A DNA stretch of 64,000 bases from Hyphomonadaceae bacterium (lineage in GTDB: Bacteria > Pseudomonadota > Alphaproteobacteria > Caulobacterales > Aquidulcibacteraceae), in NCBI GenBank assembly GCA_019636095.1, contig JAHBYF010000001.1:558001-622000 (forward strand), read 5' to 3'. A program made the position numbers and the translations under genes. The number at the start of each line of letters is the position of its first letter. Position 1 is the stretch's first letter. Positions 10,542 through 19,650 of this stretch are shown piece by piece. A model generated the notes under the pieces. That model was not told where the DNA came from and did not search any database. It saw only the letters and a program-made list of their open reading frames with translations.

Positions 10542-12065
10542 TCAGATCTCCTGATTGTATTTACCGACTTCCGAGAACTTGCTGAGGCGAGGCTTCACTT
10601 CCTCCCGGAAGAGCGCCTTCATGTCGTCGTCGCTGGTCATGCTTTCAACCACGACGACAAGCTCGGGTTTGTTCGATGAGGCGCGCACCAGCACCCAGGC
10701 GCCGTCTTCAAGCGTGACGCGCGCGCCGTTGACGGTGTTCACGTCGCGAATGCTGCGGCCGAGGATTTCGCCGCCTTCGGCTGCAAGCTTCTGATAGTCG
10801 GCGACGACGCGATCTACGATGCCGTACTTCTTCTCGTCGTCGCAGTGCGGCGACATGGTGAGCGAGGTGTAGCTCTTCGGCAGCGCGTTCTTCAGATCGC
10901 TCAGTTTCTTACCGGGATTGCGGTCGAGCATCGCCAGCACCGAGGCGGCGGCGACGATGCCGTCGTCATAACCATTGCCGAGCGGTTGGCGGAAGAAGAA
11001 GTGGCCTGACTTTTCGAAGCCGGCGAGGGCGTCCAGTTCGGTGGTGCGGCGCTTGATGTAAGAGTGTCCGGTCTTGAAGTAATCGACCTTGGCGCCGTTG
11101 GCCTTCAGCACCGGATCGATAGCGTAGAGACCGGTCGATTTCACGTCGGCGACGAAGGTCGCATTCTTGTGTTCTGCGCTGAGATCGCGCGCCAGCATAA
11201 GGCCGACTTTATCGGCGAAGATTTCATCGCCTTGATCATCAACGACGCCGCAGCGATCGCCGTCGCCATCGAAGCCGAGCGCAACGTCGGCCCCGTGATC
11301 CTTCACCGCCGCCGCCATGTCGTGCAGCATTTCGCTGTCTTCGGGATTGGCGTTGTAGTGCGGAAAGGTCCAGTCGAGCGCCGTGTGGAGATCAACGACT
11401 TCGGCGCCCATGCGGCGCAGCGCCTCCGGTGCGAACGCGCCAGCCGTGCCGTTGCCGCAGGCGGCGATGACTTTGATCGGGCGGCTGAGTTTCACGCGGG
11501 AGACGATGTCGGCGATGTAGCGTTCGCGCATGCCTTCGACGCGCACGTATTTGCCGCCGGCGCGATCCTTGAACTTGCCGCCAAGCACGATGTCGCGCAG
11601 CGCGCCCATTTCATCGGGGCCGAAGGTGAGCGGCTTGTTCGCGCCCATCTTCACGCCGGTCCAACCATTTTCGTTGTGCGAGGCGGTCACCATGGCGACG
11701 CACGGAATGTCGAGCGCGAATTGCGCGTAGTAGGCGGTCGGCGAGAGCGCGAGACCGATGTCGTTCACTTCCATGCCGGCCTGCATGAGGCCGAGCGTCA
11801 GCGCTTGCTTGATCGAGGTCGAGTAGAAGCGGAAGTCGTGGCCGATGACGATGCGCGGCGCGACGCCCATTTCGTGAATGAGTGTGCCGAGGCCCAAGCC
11901 CAGCGCTTGCACGCCGAGCAGATTTAGCTCCGGCGTTTTCGGCGAGCCCGGAATGCCGAACCACCAGCGCGCGTCGTATTCGCGGAAGCCTGTCGGCTTC
12001 ACCAGCGGCAGCGCTTCGAACTCAGCGGAATTGGGCGCGAGGCTTGCGCGGGGCGCAGGCAGCAT
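10542..12065 (-). CDS. phosphomannomutase/phosphoglucomutase
   Basis: This alpha-D-phosphohexomutase of about 507 aa interconverts hexose-6-P and hexose-1-P, supplying Glc-1-P or Man-1-P for nucleotide sugars. It has the phosphoserine loop TASHNENGWTG, the Mg-binding DGDGDR and a C-terminal phosphate-binding ASSNKPEL loop. It is longer than GlmM and lacks FGTDGIRG, which supports the AlgC/ManB-type dual mutase. The frame opens at a TTG (12071), but the ATG two codons in is preferred. It heads a minus-strand run with the small membrane protein and ugd. Confidence 0.92.
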   Translation of the reverse strand: MLPAPRASLAPNSAEFEALPLVKPTGFREYDARWWFGIPGSPKTPELNLLGVQALGLGLGTLIHEMGVAPRIVIGHDFRFYSTSIKQALTLGLMQAGMEVNDIGLALSPTAYYAQFALDIPCVAMVTASHNENGWTGVKMGANKPLTFGPDEMGALRDIVLGGKFKDRAGGKYVRVEGMRERYIADIVSRVKLSRPIKVIAACGNGTAGAFAPEALRRMGAEVVDLHTALDWTFPHYNANPEDSEMLHDMAAAVKDHGADVALGFDGDGDRCGVVDDQGDEIFADKVGLMLARDLSAEHKNATFVADVKSTGLYAIDPVLKANGAKVDYFKTGHSYIKRRTTELDALAGFEKSGHFFFRQPLGNGYDDGIVAAASVLAMLDRNPGKKLSDLKNALPKSYTSLTMSPHCDDEKKYGIVDRVVADYQKLAAEGGEILGRSIRDVNTVNGARVTLEDGAWVLVRASSNKPELVVVVESMTSDDDMKALFREEVKPRLSKFSEVGKYNQEI

Positions 12066-12141
12066 GGGCAAGGTTCCAAGTCGTTGGGGAGTTCGGGCGG
12101 TTTGGGGGAAACCGCCGGAAATTTCAATCGGCCGCTCTGTC

Positions 12142-12735
12142 TCAGGTGCGCGGCATGATCCGGATTCGGGTGATTTCCAGACCGTAGGTCATGTCGGACA
12201 GGTTTGAGATCGGACGGATGCCAATAGCGTTAATGGAGCTCCTGGCTGGCAAGGTGAAACGCAGCGTCGCCGCTTCGGGGGGTGCGATTTGCGTCACCCA
12301 AGGCGACGGACCGTTGTCACTGCTACGCAAACTGATCGCGAGTTGGCTGGCTGAATTGACCGGCAGCGGGTTGTAGCTGACCTCAACGACCACTGGCCGG
12401 TCGCTGATTGCGGCGCTGACCTCTGGCGAGATCAGCAACTGCGCGCCGGTTTCGCCCGGCGCAGGCGGCACGCCCGCTTGTTCCGGCTTTTGCGCCACAC
12501 GCAGACGGAGAGGGCGGCCGAAATAGTCGCGCACCACCGTCATTTCTTCTGAACCCTGGTCCGGCGTGTTGAAGCCGTCGCCCTGATAGACCAGCCAGCC
12601 GCCGTCACGTTCGGCGGACACAGGCGCGGGCTCACGAGGCCAAGATTGCGGGCGGAGGCTCGCGACAATCGCCAAGCCCGCGACAATGATCGCCAGGGGG
12701 TAGAAAATGATCGGGTGAAGCAGCCAGTGACGCAT
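12142..12735 (-). CDS. membrane-anchored hypothetical protein
   Basis: The frame is open upstream to 13134 across gpmA, but the sequence looks protein-like only from MRHWLLHP (ATG at 12735, 197 aa). An N-terminal hydrophobic segment at about residues 9-27 acts as signal anchor. A periplasmic beta-rich domain follows, rich in Pro and Arg, without Cys or catalytic motifs. It may bind polysaccharide or decorate the envelope; that is speculation from the neighbouring sugar genes. Its start lies 84 bases from divergent gpmA. Confidence 0.7.
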   Translation of the reverse strand: MRHWLLHPIIFYPLAIIVAGLAIVASLRPQSWPREPAPVSAERDGGWLVYQGDGFNTPDQGSEEMTVVRDYFGRPLRLRVAQKPEQAGVPPAPGETGAQLLISPEVSAAISDRPVVVEVSYNPLPVNSASQLAISLRSSDNGPSPWVTQIAPPEAATLRFTLPARSSINAIGIRPISNLSDMTYGLEITRIRIMPRT

Positions 12736-12819
12736 CGTTTGGGGTGTAGCGCGCCAGGGCTTGGGCGGCCAAGCGGGTTCGGCTCTTGACGCGCCGCACC
12801 GGGCCTGTGAGCAAGCCCT

Positions 12820-13536
12820 ATGCCCTATCTCGCGCTCCTCCGTCACGGCCAGAGCCAATGGAATCTGGAAAATCGCTTCACTGGCTGGGTGGACGTGGAT
12901 CTCACGCCTGCGGGCGAGGCGCAGGCGCGGCGCTCGGGAGAGTTGCTCGCGGCGAGCGGCGTGCCGTTCGACAAATTGTTTACGTCGCTCCAGACGCGGG
13001 CCATTCGGACGGGTTCGCTCGCGACCGAAGCCGCGAAACTGGCATGGCTGCCCGTCGAGCGCGATTGGCGTCTGAATGAACGGCATTACGGGGCGCTGAC
13101 TGGGCTGGATAAAGCCGAGACTGCCGCAAAGCATGGCGAGCAGCAGGTCAAGGTGTGGCGCCGCTCATATGACGTGCCCCCGCCACCGCTGGAAGCGGGC
13201 GGCGAGTTCGACCTTTCGAAAGATCGCCGTTATGCGGGCATACACGTGCCGGCGACGGAATCGCTAAAACTAACGCTGGAGCGCGTGCTGCCGTATTGGC
13301 GCGAGGCGATCGCGCCGGACCTGAAAGCAGGTAACAACCTGATCATCGCCGCGCACGGGAATTCGCTACGCGCCATCGTGAAGCATCTCTTCAATGTGCC
13401 TGACGCCGATATCGTTCACGTCGAAATCCCGACCGGGAATCCGCTGTTGATCGAACTCGACGGCAATTTGAAACCGATCTCGGCGCGCTATCTCGATGAG
13501 ACGCGCGCCGAGAAACTGCCGGCGTTGCCTGCGTGA
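12820..13536 (+). CDS. gpmA: 2,3-bisphosphoglycerate-dependent phosphoglycerate mutase
   Basis: This glycolytic enzyme interconverts 3- and 2-phosphoglycerate through a phospho-His. The 238-aa protein has [18 protein letters not shown] with the catalytic His at residue 9, [21 protein letters not shown] and the second His in AAHGNSLRA near residue 180. The length and the insertion around residues 100-150 fit the cofactor-dependent form. The following deaminase starts inside its last codons (GTGA overlap). Confidence 0.95.
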   Translation: MPYLALLRHGQSQWNLENRFTGWVDVDLTPAGEAQARRSGELLAASGVPFDKLFTSLQTRAIRTGSLATEAAKLAWLPVERDWRLNERHYGALTGLDKAETAAKHGEQQVKVWRRSYDVPPPPLEAGGEFDLSKDRRYAGIHVPATESLKLTLERVLPYWREAIAPDLKAGNNLIIAAHGNSLRAIVKHLFNVPDADIVHVEIPTGNPLLIELDGNLKPISARYLDETRAEKLPALPA

Positions 13537-13970
13537 CCGATGCAGACTTCATGCGGCGCGCGCTCGCGTTGGGGGCGCAGGGCGTGGGGCGAACCGGAGA
13601 CAATCCTTCAGTTGGCTGCGTGATCGTGCGCGACGGCGTGGTCGTTGCGGAAGCGCGAACAGCCGATAGCGGACGCCCGCACGCAGAGGAGCAGGCTGTG
13701 GCGCTGGCGGATGTGCGCGGGGCGACTGTTTATGTCACGCTTGAGCCATGCGCGAGGCGTTCGTCCGGGGCGGCGTCTTGCGCTGACCGGCTTATTGAAT
13801 GCGGCGTTGCGCGCGTCGTGATCGCAGCCGACGATCCGCATCCGTTTGCGGCGGGGGCTGGAGTCGAACGGCTGCGCGCAGCGGGCGTCCGCGTGGAGAA
13901 CGGCCTGCTTGCGGAAGAAGCGCGTGCGCAGAATGGCGATTTTTTCAGGCGCTGGAACGGCGGTCGCTAG
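13533..13970 (+). CDS. stand-alone RibD-type (CMP/dCMP) deaminase domain protein
   Basis: The 145-aa protein has the zinc deaminase signature: HAE (PHAEEQA near residue 50) and a PC-x9-C ligand pair near residue 73 (PCARR...SCAD). The remainder matches the deaminase half of RibD ([12 protein letters not shown] at the N-terminus). The reductase half is absent, so it is either a deaminase-only riboflavin enzyme or another aminopyrimidine or nucleoside deaminase. It starts with GTG inside gpmA. Its stop shares a CTAG palindrome with the stop of the convergent UXS gene. Confidence 0.85.
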   Translation: MTDADFMRRALALGAQGVGRTGDNPSVGCVIVRDGVVVAEARTADSGRPHAEEQAVALADVRGATVYVTLEPCARRSSGAASCADRLIECGVARVVIAADDPHPFAAGAGVERLRAAGVRVENGLLAEEARAQNGDFFRRWNGGR

Positions 13971-14944
13971 CTTACGCGGCGCCCGACGATCAGTGGATCG
14001 CCTTCCTTCATCAGTCCATCAAAGTACGCGATCGTTTTTGAGAGACCGTCACGCAGTTGGACCCTTGGCGCCCAGTTCAGAATTTCGCGCGCCTTTTCGA
14101 TGTTGGGCTGGCGTTGCTTCGGGTCGTCGCTCGGCAGCGGCTTGAATTCGAGCGTTGACTTGGAGCCGGTGAGGTCGATTACGGCTTCTGCGAGCTGTTT
14201 GATCGTGAATTCGTTCGGGTTGCCCAAATTGACCGGGCCGGGCAAGTCGCCGTCCTTGTCCATAAAAGCGATGAACGCGTCGATGAGATCGTCGACGTAG
14301 CAGAAGGACCGCGTCTGCAGGCCGTCGCCATAGAGTGTGATGTTCTCGCCTTTGAGCGCTTGTACGATGAAATTCGAGACGACGCGGCCATCGTTCGGAT
14401 GCATGCGCGGGCCGTACGTGTTGAAAATTCGCGCAACGCGAATGTCAGTCTTGTGCTGGCGATAATAATCGAAAAACAACGTCTCTGCGCAGCGTTTGCC
14501 TTCGTCGTAGCACGAGCGGATGCCAATCGGATTGACGCGTCCCCAGTATTCTTCTGGCTGCGGATGCACATCCGGATCGCCGTACACTTCCGAAGTCGAG
14601 GCTTGAAAGATGCGCGCTTTAAGGCGCTTGGCGAGGCCCAGCATATTGATCGCGCCGTGGACGCTCGTCTTCGTCGTCTGCACCGGATCGTGCTGGTAGT
14701 GCACGGGGCTGGCCGGGCAAGCGAGATTGTAGATCTGGTCAACCTCGACATAGAGCGGAAACGTCACGTCGTGGCGGAGGAATTCGAAGTTCGGGCTATT
14801 GAGCAAGTGCGCGACATTGCGCTTTCGACCTGTGAAGAGATTGTCGGCGCAGACCACGTCGTCGCCGCGCGCGACGAGGCGATCGCATAGGTGTGAGCCG
14901 AGAAAACCGGAACCGCCGGTTACAAGCACGCGCCGTTCAAACAT
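13967..14944 (-). CDS. UDP-glucuronate decarboxylase (UXS-type)
   Basis: An extended SDR of 325 aa that fits UDP-xylose synthase: [11 protein letters not shown] at residues 9-19, the [11 protein letters not shown] motif, TSEVYGDP, the catalytic Tyr and Lys in SCYDEGKR, and [10 protein letters not shown], all typical of UXS. It converts UDP-GlcA (from Ugd) to UDP-xylose with CO2 release, using bound NAD. Plain dTDP-glucose 4,6-dehydratase is less likely because the SCYDEGKR loop is characteristic of UXS. It is convergent with the deaminase gene, sharing 4 bp. Confidence 0.9.
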   Translation of the reverse strand: MFERRVLVTGGSGFLGSHLCDRLVARGDDVVCADNLFTGRKRNVAHLLNSPNFEFLRHDVTFPLYVEVDQIYNLACPASPVHYQHDPVQTTKTSVHGAINMLGLAKRLKARIFQASTSEVYGDPDVHPQPEEYWGRVNPIGIRSCYDEGKRCAETLFFDYYRQHKTDIRVARIFNTYGPRMHPNDGRVVSNFIVQALKGENITLYGDGLQTRSFCYVDDLIDAFIAFMDKDGDLPGPVNLGNPNEFTIKQLAEAVIDLTGSKSTLEFKPLPSDDPKQRQPNIEKAREILNWAPRVQLRDGLSKTIAYFDGLMKEGDPLIVGRRVS

Positions 14945-15184
14945 GCGCTTTGCTTAAGAGTGTTCGCCAAACGTGGGAATACAAACTGCCTTGGCGCGGC
15001 CACGCCTCAAACTTTCACGCAGTGAGTTATCCACAGCTGCGCCGAAGCCACAGCGGTTGCACATTACCCCCTAGTAATGAGCGTCGCGCTTCAACTTTGG
15101 CGGCAACACAGCCAATTGCTGTTCGTAAGCGGCGGGAGTTCGGGTTTGTCTCACTGCCGCGAACGGGATGGAGAAAAATCTCTC

Positions 15185-15943
15185 ATGAAGAAGACAGCAT
15201 TGCTGGCGGCTGTAGCCGCCGCGTTCGTTGCTACGCCTGCATTCGCTGGCGGCCACGTTGGCGTCAGCTACGGCAACACCGATGCCAGCGGCACTGACGG
15301 CGATACTTGGCAAGTCGAAGGCGCATGGGGTGGAACCAGTGGCGCGCTTGGCTTCCAACTCGATGCCGGCGTTGGCAACACGGATGCGGGGTCGGCCGGC
15401 GACATCGACGACTACACGATTGCTGGTCACTTGTACTGGCACAACGACAATTGGAACGTCGGTGGCGTGATCGCGACGACGAACCTCGACGGCGGCGGCG
15501 CTAGCAACGTTGATGAAACCGTCTACGGGGTCGAAGGCAGCATCAACCTTGCCCCGAACGCAGTCCTGCTCGGCAGCTACACGGTTGGTCAGACAGAGTT
15601 CCTCGTCGATCTGGATTCGTGGAATTTCGACGTTGGCCTGAACTACTATTTCACCGACAACTTCCGCGTTAGCGGCAACGTTGGCACCGGCAACCTCGAT
15701 GCGGGCGGCGGCGCGGACTTTGACACGACCACGTGGGGCATCAATGCCGAGTGGCAACTGTCTTCGACGCCCGTCAGCTTCACCGCTGGCTACAGTTCGC
15801 TCGACGCCGACACGTTCGGCGACTTCGACACGTTCAAAGTGGGTGTGCGTTGGAACTGGGGCGGTACGCTTCGCGATCGCGACAACACCACTCCGTTCGA
15901 GACGCAATCGGGCCTCTATCAGCGCGTCTACGGTCTCCAATAA
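15185..15943 (+). CDS. outer-membrane beta-barrel (porin-like) protein
   Basis: The frame opens at 15077, but MKKTALLAAVAAAF at 15185 is a classic signal peptide (cleavage near AFA-GG). The 252-aa product is Gly/Asp/Asn/Thr-rich with alternating polar and aromatic residues, as in transmembrane beta strands (LYWHNDNWNVGG, LNYYFTDNFRVSG, KVGVRWNWGG). It is mostly acidic and has no Cys. It is probably a small porin or barrel. A strong terminator follows, and 240 bp of non-coding sequence with a possible promoter precede it. Confidence 0.8.
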   Translation: MKKTALLAAVAAAFVATPAFAGGHVGVSYGNTDASGTDGDTWQVEGAWGGTSGALGFQLDAGVGNTDAGSAGDIDDYTIAGHLYWHNDNWNVGGVIATTNLDGGGASNVDETVYGVEGSINLAPNAVLLGSYTVGQTEFLVDLDSWNFDVGLNYYFTDNFRVSGNVGTGNLDAGGGADFDTTTWGINAEWQLSSTPVSFTAGYSSLDADTFGDFDTFKVGVRWNWGGTLRDRDNTTPFETQSGLYQRVYGLQ

Positions 15944-15963
15944 GACCGCTGTTCTAGCGATTG

Positions 15964-15991
15964 GGGCGCTCCGAAAGGAGCGCCCTTTTTT
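15964..15991 (+). terminator. intrinsic terminator after the barrel gene
   Basis: A 9-bp perfect GC-rich stem (GGGCGCTCC / GGAGCGCCC) with a GAAA tetraloop is followed by six T residues, 20 bases after the stop codon. This is one of the clearest terminators in the window. Confidence 0.92.
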
Positions 15992-16129
15992 GCTGCGCCC
16001 TCGGCATGCTGTCAGTTTCACCCTTGGAGGCTGGCGCTCTCGCCATCACTCGTTGAGCTAATCGGCTGGTGAGCGAGGGGAGCACGTGTTAGGCCATTTC
16101 TTGCGATGCTCTGACGCTTTCGAGGGCGC

Positions 16130-16954
16130 ATGCCTGTCTATATGGACATCCACGACTTGCCGGGCGTGAAGGCGGACGACGTCGTCCAGGCGCACCTTGA
16201 GGACATGAAGGTGCAAGGGAAGTACGGCGTCGCGTATCACAAATACTGGGTCAACGAGCGAAAGGGCAAAGTCTATTGCCTCTGCAACGCGCCCAACGCC
16301 GAGGCCGCTGACGCGGTGCACCGTGACGCGCATGGTCTGCGCGCAGCGCGGATCATGGAGGTTACGTCCGAGATGGCGGACGCCTTCATGGGCATCGCCG
16401 AAGCCGATGGTACGGGCGCGGTGGTGCTGCCCGACAAGAGTGGTCACGATCCGGGAACGCGTACCGTGTTTTTTACGGGTATCGTCGGTTCAACCGACAT
16501 GACTAGCAGACTGGGCGATGAAGCGGCCTTCGAGGTTCTTTCAGTGCACGATCGCATCGTGCGTGACGCGCTTGAGGCGAACAACGGCAGGGAAGTCAAA
16601 CACACCGGCGACGGCATCATGGCGTCGTTCATCTCGGCTGCGTGCGCCGTGAAGTGTAGTATGGCTGTGGTGCGGGATGTCGAGGCTCATGGGTCGAACA
16701 CGCCCAATCTACGTGTGCGCGTAGGAATTGCCGCTGGGGAACCGATCGAGCACGCGAACGATCTGTTTGGGACGACAGTGCAACTCGCGGCGCGCTTATG
16801 CGCTCACGCGCAACCCGGTCAGATATTGGTCTCGAATGTCGTAGCTGAACTCTGCGCCGGAAAGATGTTGCCCATCCACGACGCTGGGCGCTTTGAGCTC
16901 AAGGGATTCGATGAACCCGTGCAAGCGCACAGGGTTCACGCCCAAGAAGCCTGA
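16130..16954 (+). CDS. DUF4242 domain fused to class III adenylate/guanylate cyclase-like domain
   Basis: Residues about 1-85 match DUF4242 (SCO4226 nickel-binding family: MPVYMDIHDLPG, YHKYWVNERKGKVYCLC). Residues about 105-270 form a class III cyclase homology domain. The first metal motif reads FFTGIVGST, where cyclases have FTDIVGST, so metal Asp-1 is Gly. The second motif VKHTGDG keeps the Lys and Asp. The late motif reads TVQLAARL, with Gln where many cyclases have Asn. Activity is therefore doubtful without another metal ligand. It is convergent with kdsA; the stop codons are directly adjacent. Confidence 0.85.
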   Translation: MPVYMDIHDLPGVKADDVVQAHLEDMKVQGKYGVAYHKYWVNERKGKVYCLCNAPNAEAADAVHRDAHGLRAARIMEVTSEMADAFMGIAEADGTGAVVLPDKSGHDPGTRTVFFTGIVGSTDMTSRLGDEAAFEVLSVHDRIVRDALEANNGREVKHTGDGIMASFISAACAVKCSMAVVRDVEAHGSNTPNLRVRVGIAAGEPIEHANDLFGTTVQLAARLCAHAQPGQILVSNVVAELCAGKMLPIHDAGRFELKGFDEPVQAHRVHAQEA

Positions 16955-17815
16955 TTATTCAGCAGCGACCGCGGTTTGCTTGGCCAGCTTGTCGAATGCG
17001 ACAAGATCGCGAACGAGATCTTCGAGCTGATTGAATGGCACCATGTTGGGGCCATCACTTGGGGCGTTGTCCGGATCGGGATGCGCTTCAAGGAAGACAG
17101 CCGCAACGCCGATCGCAACCGCCGCGCGCGCCAGGATAGGCACGAATTGGCGTTCGCCGCCCGATGTGTCGCCCTTGCCCCCGGGTTGTTGCACGGAGTG
17201 CGTGGCGTCGAACACGACCGGCGCGCCGAAGCTCTTCATGATCGGCAGCGCGCGCATGTCGGAGACAAGGGTGTTGTAGCCGAAGCTTGCACCGCGTTCG
17301 CAGGCCATGACGTTGGGATTGCCGCTGCCGGTGATTTTGGCGATCACGTTCTTCATGTCCCACGGCGCCAGGAATTGACCCTTCTTCACGTTGATGGCCT
17401 TGCCGGTTTCGGCGGCGGCGACCAGGAGATCGGTCTGGCGGCAGAGGAATGCCGGGATCTGCAAGACATCGACAACTTCGGCGACTTCCGCGCACTGCTC
17501 GGGCAGGTGCACGTCGGTGATCACCGGCACGCCGATCTTTTTGCGGATTTCTTCGAAAATAGGCGCTGACGTTTCAAAGCCTGCGCCGCGCTTGGTCGAA
17601 AGACTGGAACGGTTGGCTTTGTCGAAGCTGGTCTTGTAGATGAACCCGGCGCCCGCGCGCTTGAACACGTCGCGCAAGAATTCCGCCGTTTCGAGCGCAT
17701 GTTGGCGGCTCTCAAGTTGGCACGGCCCGCAGATGAAGGTGAGCGGCAGGTTGTTGCCGATCTCAAGCGGGGTGCTTTCAACGCGCGGGATGCGGATGAC
17801 GGATGCCGGGGTCAT
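16955..17815 (-). CDS. kdsA: 3-deoxy-8-phosphooctulonate synthase
   Basis: KdsA condenses PEP with arabinose-5-phosphate to give Kdo-8-P for LPS inner core. The 286-aa protein has FICGPCQLES near residue 28, the KTSFDKANRSS motif, DVHLPEQ and the late FLEAHPDPDNAPSDGPNM, which is the metal/PEP signature of the family. CGPC...ES at the active site is consistent with a metal-dependent KdsA, inferred from the Cys. kdsD at 20876-21853 makes its substrate. Confidence 0.96.
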   Translation of the reverse strand: MTPASVIRIPRVESTPLEIGNNLPLTFICGPCQLESRQHALETAEFLRDVFKRAGAGFIYKTSFDKANRSSLSTKRGAGFETSAPIFEEIRKKIGVPVITDVHLPEQCAEVAEVVDVLQIPAFLCRQTDLLVAAAETGKAINVKKGQFLAPWDMKNVIAKITGSGNPNVMACERGASFGYNTLVSDMRALPIMKSFGAPVVFDATHSVQQPGGKGDTSGGERQFVPILARAAVAIGVAAVFLEAHPDPDNAPSDGPNMVPFNQLEDLVRDLVAFDKLAKQTAVAAE

Positions 17816-17940
17816 GGGTGTCCTTCGTGGAACGCTGACGTTTAGGCTGTAGTAGAGAGCGGCTCAACCTCACACGCGCGTGTGGCTGCTATGAAAAGGC
17901 TGTCAGGTGCGGCGTTTTCTTTGGTCGGCATTGGCTCGGC

Positions 17941-19650
17941 CTATCGAAAAAGGCTCGTACGGGCAGCCGTGGGGCTCATGCCTTCTGTGTGGATGCGACC
18001 CCAGAGACCGAGGAAGAGCATCGGATAGCGGAGCGCTGCGTGAGCTTCGTCGGTGAAGATGGCGCGGATCGTGTCGGCGCTGGCGGCGGCGCGGACGGCT
18101 TCGACGTTCGGCAGCGTTTTTGCCAGATCAGCGGCGCGCGGCGCAATCCAGTTCGCGACGGGTACAGTGAAACCTTTCTTCTTCGCCCACGGCTCGGCGG
18201 CGGGGCAGTTTTTCTCAAGCCATGCACGCAGGATGTATTTGCCGAACCTGCCGCGGGTTTTGAGAGTGTCGGGCAGGTGGAAGGCGAAGGCGGCGACTTC
18301 GGGATCGAGGAACGGCGTGCGGCCTTCGAGGCCGTGCGCCATCAGCATGCGATCCAGCTTCAAGAGAAGATCGTTCGGCAGCCAGGTGGCGATGTCGGCG
18401 TACTGCGCTTGTTGGAGCGTGGTGAGGCCGTTGGGTTGTGTCGCGTGTTTGCGCCAGGCTTCGATGGCGCTTGTGCCGAGGACCGCGTCGGTTTGCGGTT
18501 CGGCGACGCGGCCGCCTAGCCATTTCGGGCGCTGCGCGCGGCGATAGCGGGAATAGCCGCCGAAAAGTTCGTCGCCGCCTTCGCCGGTGAGCACAACGGT
18601 GAGGCGGGACTTGGCTTGTTGTGCGAGCTTATAGGTGGGCAGGCAGGCATAGTCGGCGACGGGATCGTCCGTTGCCCAGGCGACTTGTGGGACGATGGCC
18701 CAGAAATCTTCTTCGCCGAAGCTGACGTTATTCCAATCGAGATTGAGTTGTTTGGCGATGCGTTCGGCTTGGGCGCGCTCGTCGCGCGCACCTTCAGCAT
18801 CGAAGCCGCAGGTGTAGGCGACGACGGGGCGTGTGTTGAGGCGCGCCATCATTGTAGCGACGGTGGCGCTATCGATGCCGCCGGAGAGGAACAGGCCGTA
18901 GGGGACGTCGGAGCGCTGGTGGACCTTGATCGAGTCTTCGAGGACGCGATCGAGTTCGCGGAGTGCGTCATCGTCTGACGCTGCCGCCCGTACCCCCACC
19001 CCCGCCCCTCCCCGCAAGGGGGAGGGGATCGCAGTGCGAACTCGATGTCTCTTCGGCACGCCGTCGACGATTTCGATAACCTCGCCCGGTTCGAGGCGGA
19101 TGACGCCGGGCCAGGCGGTTTCGTTTTCGAGTGTGTAATGGAGCGCGGCGACTTGGTTGGAGATCGCGGAGACTACCTTCGCTTGGCCGAACGAGCGTGG
19201 TTCGGATGAGAAAGCGACGGCGCCGTTTCTTGCGTGGATGTAGAGCGGCTTGATGCCGAAGGGGTCGCGGACGAGCCAGGTGCGGCCGTCGGCGCCGATG
19301 AGGCAGAAGGCGTACATGCCGCGCAGGCGGTCGAAGGCGGCTTCGCCTTCTTGCGCGTAGATGTGCAGCAGCGGTTCGAAATCGGAGCCGGTGCTGAGTT
19401 TGCTCTTCAGCTGAAACTCTTCGGTGAGTTCGAGGTAATTGTAGATCTCGCCGTTGCCGATGATGGTGCTGCCTGCGGCGTGTAGAGGTTGCCAGCCGCC
19501 CTCGAGGTCGATGATCGAGAGGCGCGCGTGGGCGAGTGAGTATTTTTCGCTCTCTTCGACGCGGATGCCGTTTGGGCCGCGGTGGGCGATTGCCGCGATC
19601 AGCGCGTGCGCGCCGATCGCTTCACCGATGATGCCGGCGATGCCGCACAT
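17941..19650 (-). CDS. asnB: asparagine synthase (glutamine-hydrolysing) with in-frame repeat insertion
   Basis: The 569-aa protein starts MCGIAGIIGEA with the Cys nucleophile. A class II glutaminase domain runs to about residue 205. The ATP-pyrophosphatase domain has the PP-loop SGGIDSATVA near 255 and GEGGDELFGGYSRY near 350. The C-terminus is LLFRP-free and ends shortly after WGRIHTEG. Between the two domains, around residues 208-222, a stretch PSPLRGGAGVGV is encoded by a palindromic repeat (18991-19027) absent from standard AsnB, so the linker carries an inserted element without loss of frame. The start shares one base with the stop of the upstream glycosyltransferase (TGATG). Confidence 0.88.
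   Translation of the reverse strand: MCGIAGIIGEAIGAHALIAAIAHRGPNGIRVEESEKYSLAHARLSIIDLEGGWQPLHAAGSTIIGNGEIYNYLELTEEFQLKSKLSTGSDFEPLLHIYAQEGEAAFDRLRGMYAFCLIGADGRTWLVRDPFGIKPLYIHARNGAVAFSSEPRSFGQAKVVSAISNQVAALHYTLENETAWPGVIRLEPGEVIEIVDGVPKRHRVRTAIPSPLRGGAGVGVRAAASDDDALRELDRVLEDSIKVHQRSDVPYGLFLSGGIDSATVATMMARLNTRPVVAYTCGFDAEGARDERAQAERIAKQLNLDWNNVSFGEEDFWAIVPQVAWATDDPVADYACLPTYKLAQQAKSRLTVVLTGEGGDELFGGYSRYRRAQRPKWLGGRVAEPQTDAVLGTSAIEAWRKHATQPNGLTTLQQAQYADIATWLPNDLLLKLDRMLMAHGLEGRTPFLDPEVAAFAFHLPDTLKTRGRFGKYILRAWLEKNCPAAEPWAKKKGFTVPVANWIAPRAADLAKTLPNVEAVRAAASADTIRAIFTDEAHAALRYPMLFLGLWGRIHTEGMSPTAARTSLFR
18991..19027. repeat. palindromic GC repeat inside asnB
   Basis: The core is CCCCTCCCC, loop GCAA, then a matching G-rich arm with one extra G, preceded by a C-rich tract. 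It is the same family as the two copies at 34751-34790 and 34859-34899. It lies in frame in the linker between the glutaminase and synthetase domains of asnB. Such elements are known to be tolerated in alphaproteobacterial coding regions, giving peptides like PSPLRGG. Confidence 0.75.

Noticed and set aside
12736..13134. N-terminal extension of the 12142-12735 protein across gpmA.
   Set aside because: The added residues are antisense to gpmA, and a good signal-anchor start exists at 12735.
15027..15035. TTATCCACA, a perfect DnaA-box sequence upstream of the barrel gene.
   Set aside because: It is a single site without a second box, AT-rich region or replication genes, so no origin is called.
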